64,000 bases of DNA from Sporolactobacillus pectinivorans (GTDB taxonomy: Bacteria; Bacillota; Bacilli; Bacillales; Sporolactobacillaceae): assembly GCF_002802965.1 (NCBI RefSeq), contig NZ_NXGA01000001.1:2068102-2132101 (forward strand), written 5' to 3'. Both the position numbers and the translations under genes were made by a program. This document shows positions 63,942 through 64,000 of the stretch, piece by piece. Each line of letters starts with the position of its first letter. The first letter of the stretch is position 1. The notes under the pieces are model-generated. The model had not been told where the DNA came from. It searched no databases and was given only the letters and a program-made list of their open reading frames with translations.

Positions 63942-64000
63942 TTTCATTTTTGCTCGCAATGGACCGGAACGCACTGATCGGCCGCGATAACAGCCTCCCT
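63938..64000 (+). CDS. dfrA: Dihydrofolate reductase, 5' end only
   Basis: Twenty-one codons before the window ends: [20 protein letters not shown], the DHFR N-terminal strand and the start of the Met20 loop. It regenerates the THF consumed by thymidylate synthase. ATGA overlap with thyA. Confidence 0.9.
   Translation, partial: MISFLLAMDRNALIGRDNSLP

Noticed and set aside
1..64000. tRNA, rRNA, insertion sequences with terminal repeats, CRISPR arrays
   Set aside because: None seen on reading both strands; no cloverleaf, 16S/23S signature or intact transposase was found.

Overview
The window comes from a low-GC, endospore-forming Firmicute of the order Bacillales. The evidence is a set of YjcZ-type small spore proteins, a Cse60-like protein, a spore-coat transglutaminase (Tgl), a broken Rap phosphatase, a LexA/YneA SOS pair with Bacillus-type boxes, CcdC, YneF, IDEAL-domain and FbpB-type proteins, and strong AGGAGG ribosome sites with frequent TTG and GTG starts. 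Two tandem YdaP-type pyruvate oxidases and an ECF vitamin importer like those of lactic acid bacteria suggest a lactic spore-former such as Sporolactobacillaceae. That assignment is inference.

Positions 1-20,000 form a sparse, AT-rich accessory tract of very small genes, gene fragments and long spacers. Its main theme is six YjcZ-like micro-genes of about 32-53 aa plus one decayed copy, all on the minus strand. Each intact copy has a strong Shine-Dalgarno, and most have a CATATAAT-like box upstream and a hairpin terminator downstream, so whole transcription units seem to have been copied. Around them lie a frameshifted rap gene, a frameshifted ymaF, a tyrosine-recombinase remnant, a holin remnant and several unrecognised small proteins. 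The recognisable larger genes here are a family-2 glycosyltransferase, a metallophosphoesterase and a polysaccharide deacetylase.

Positions 20,000-64,000 are a dense, better-conserved chromosomal backbone. In order it carries: an ECF S component; a DeoR-type fruR and fruA without fruK; a 6-phosphogluconate dehydrogenase; two pyruvate oxidases; an MFS transporter; an ABC1 kinase with a phasin-like partner; divergent lexA and yneA; yneF; an oxidoreductase; ccdC; a DUF72 protein; nagA-nagB-nagR; aconitase; an M20 peptidase; a GrpB protein; a GDSL lipase; D-amino acid aminotransferase; zwf; a DEAD-box helicase; an EamA transporter with an RNase H-like gene; formate-THF ligase; a VIT1/CCC1 metal transporter; an HI0933-type flavoprotein; trhO; tgl with an unknown partner; and thyA with the start of dfrA.

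The central-carbon genes cover sugar uptake and conversion (fruA, nagA, nagB), the oxidative pentose-phosphate steps (zwf and a gnd-type gene), pyruvate overflow to acetyl phosphate, and aconitase. fhs, thyA and dfrA belong to one-carbon and thymidylate metabolism.

The most interesting candidate is the leader of the VIT1/CCC1 gene (56,923-57,021). An 8-bp helix would hide the ribosome site, a competing hairpin uses part of the same strand, and two Fur/PerR-like boxes lie upstream. Other notable points are Shine-Dalgarno sequences placed ahead of non-NUG codons, the replicated YjcZ units, and an unknown gene overlapping tgl.
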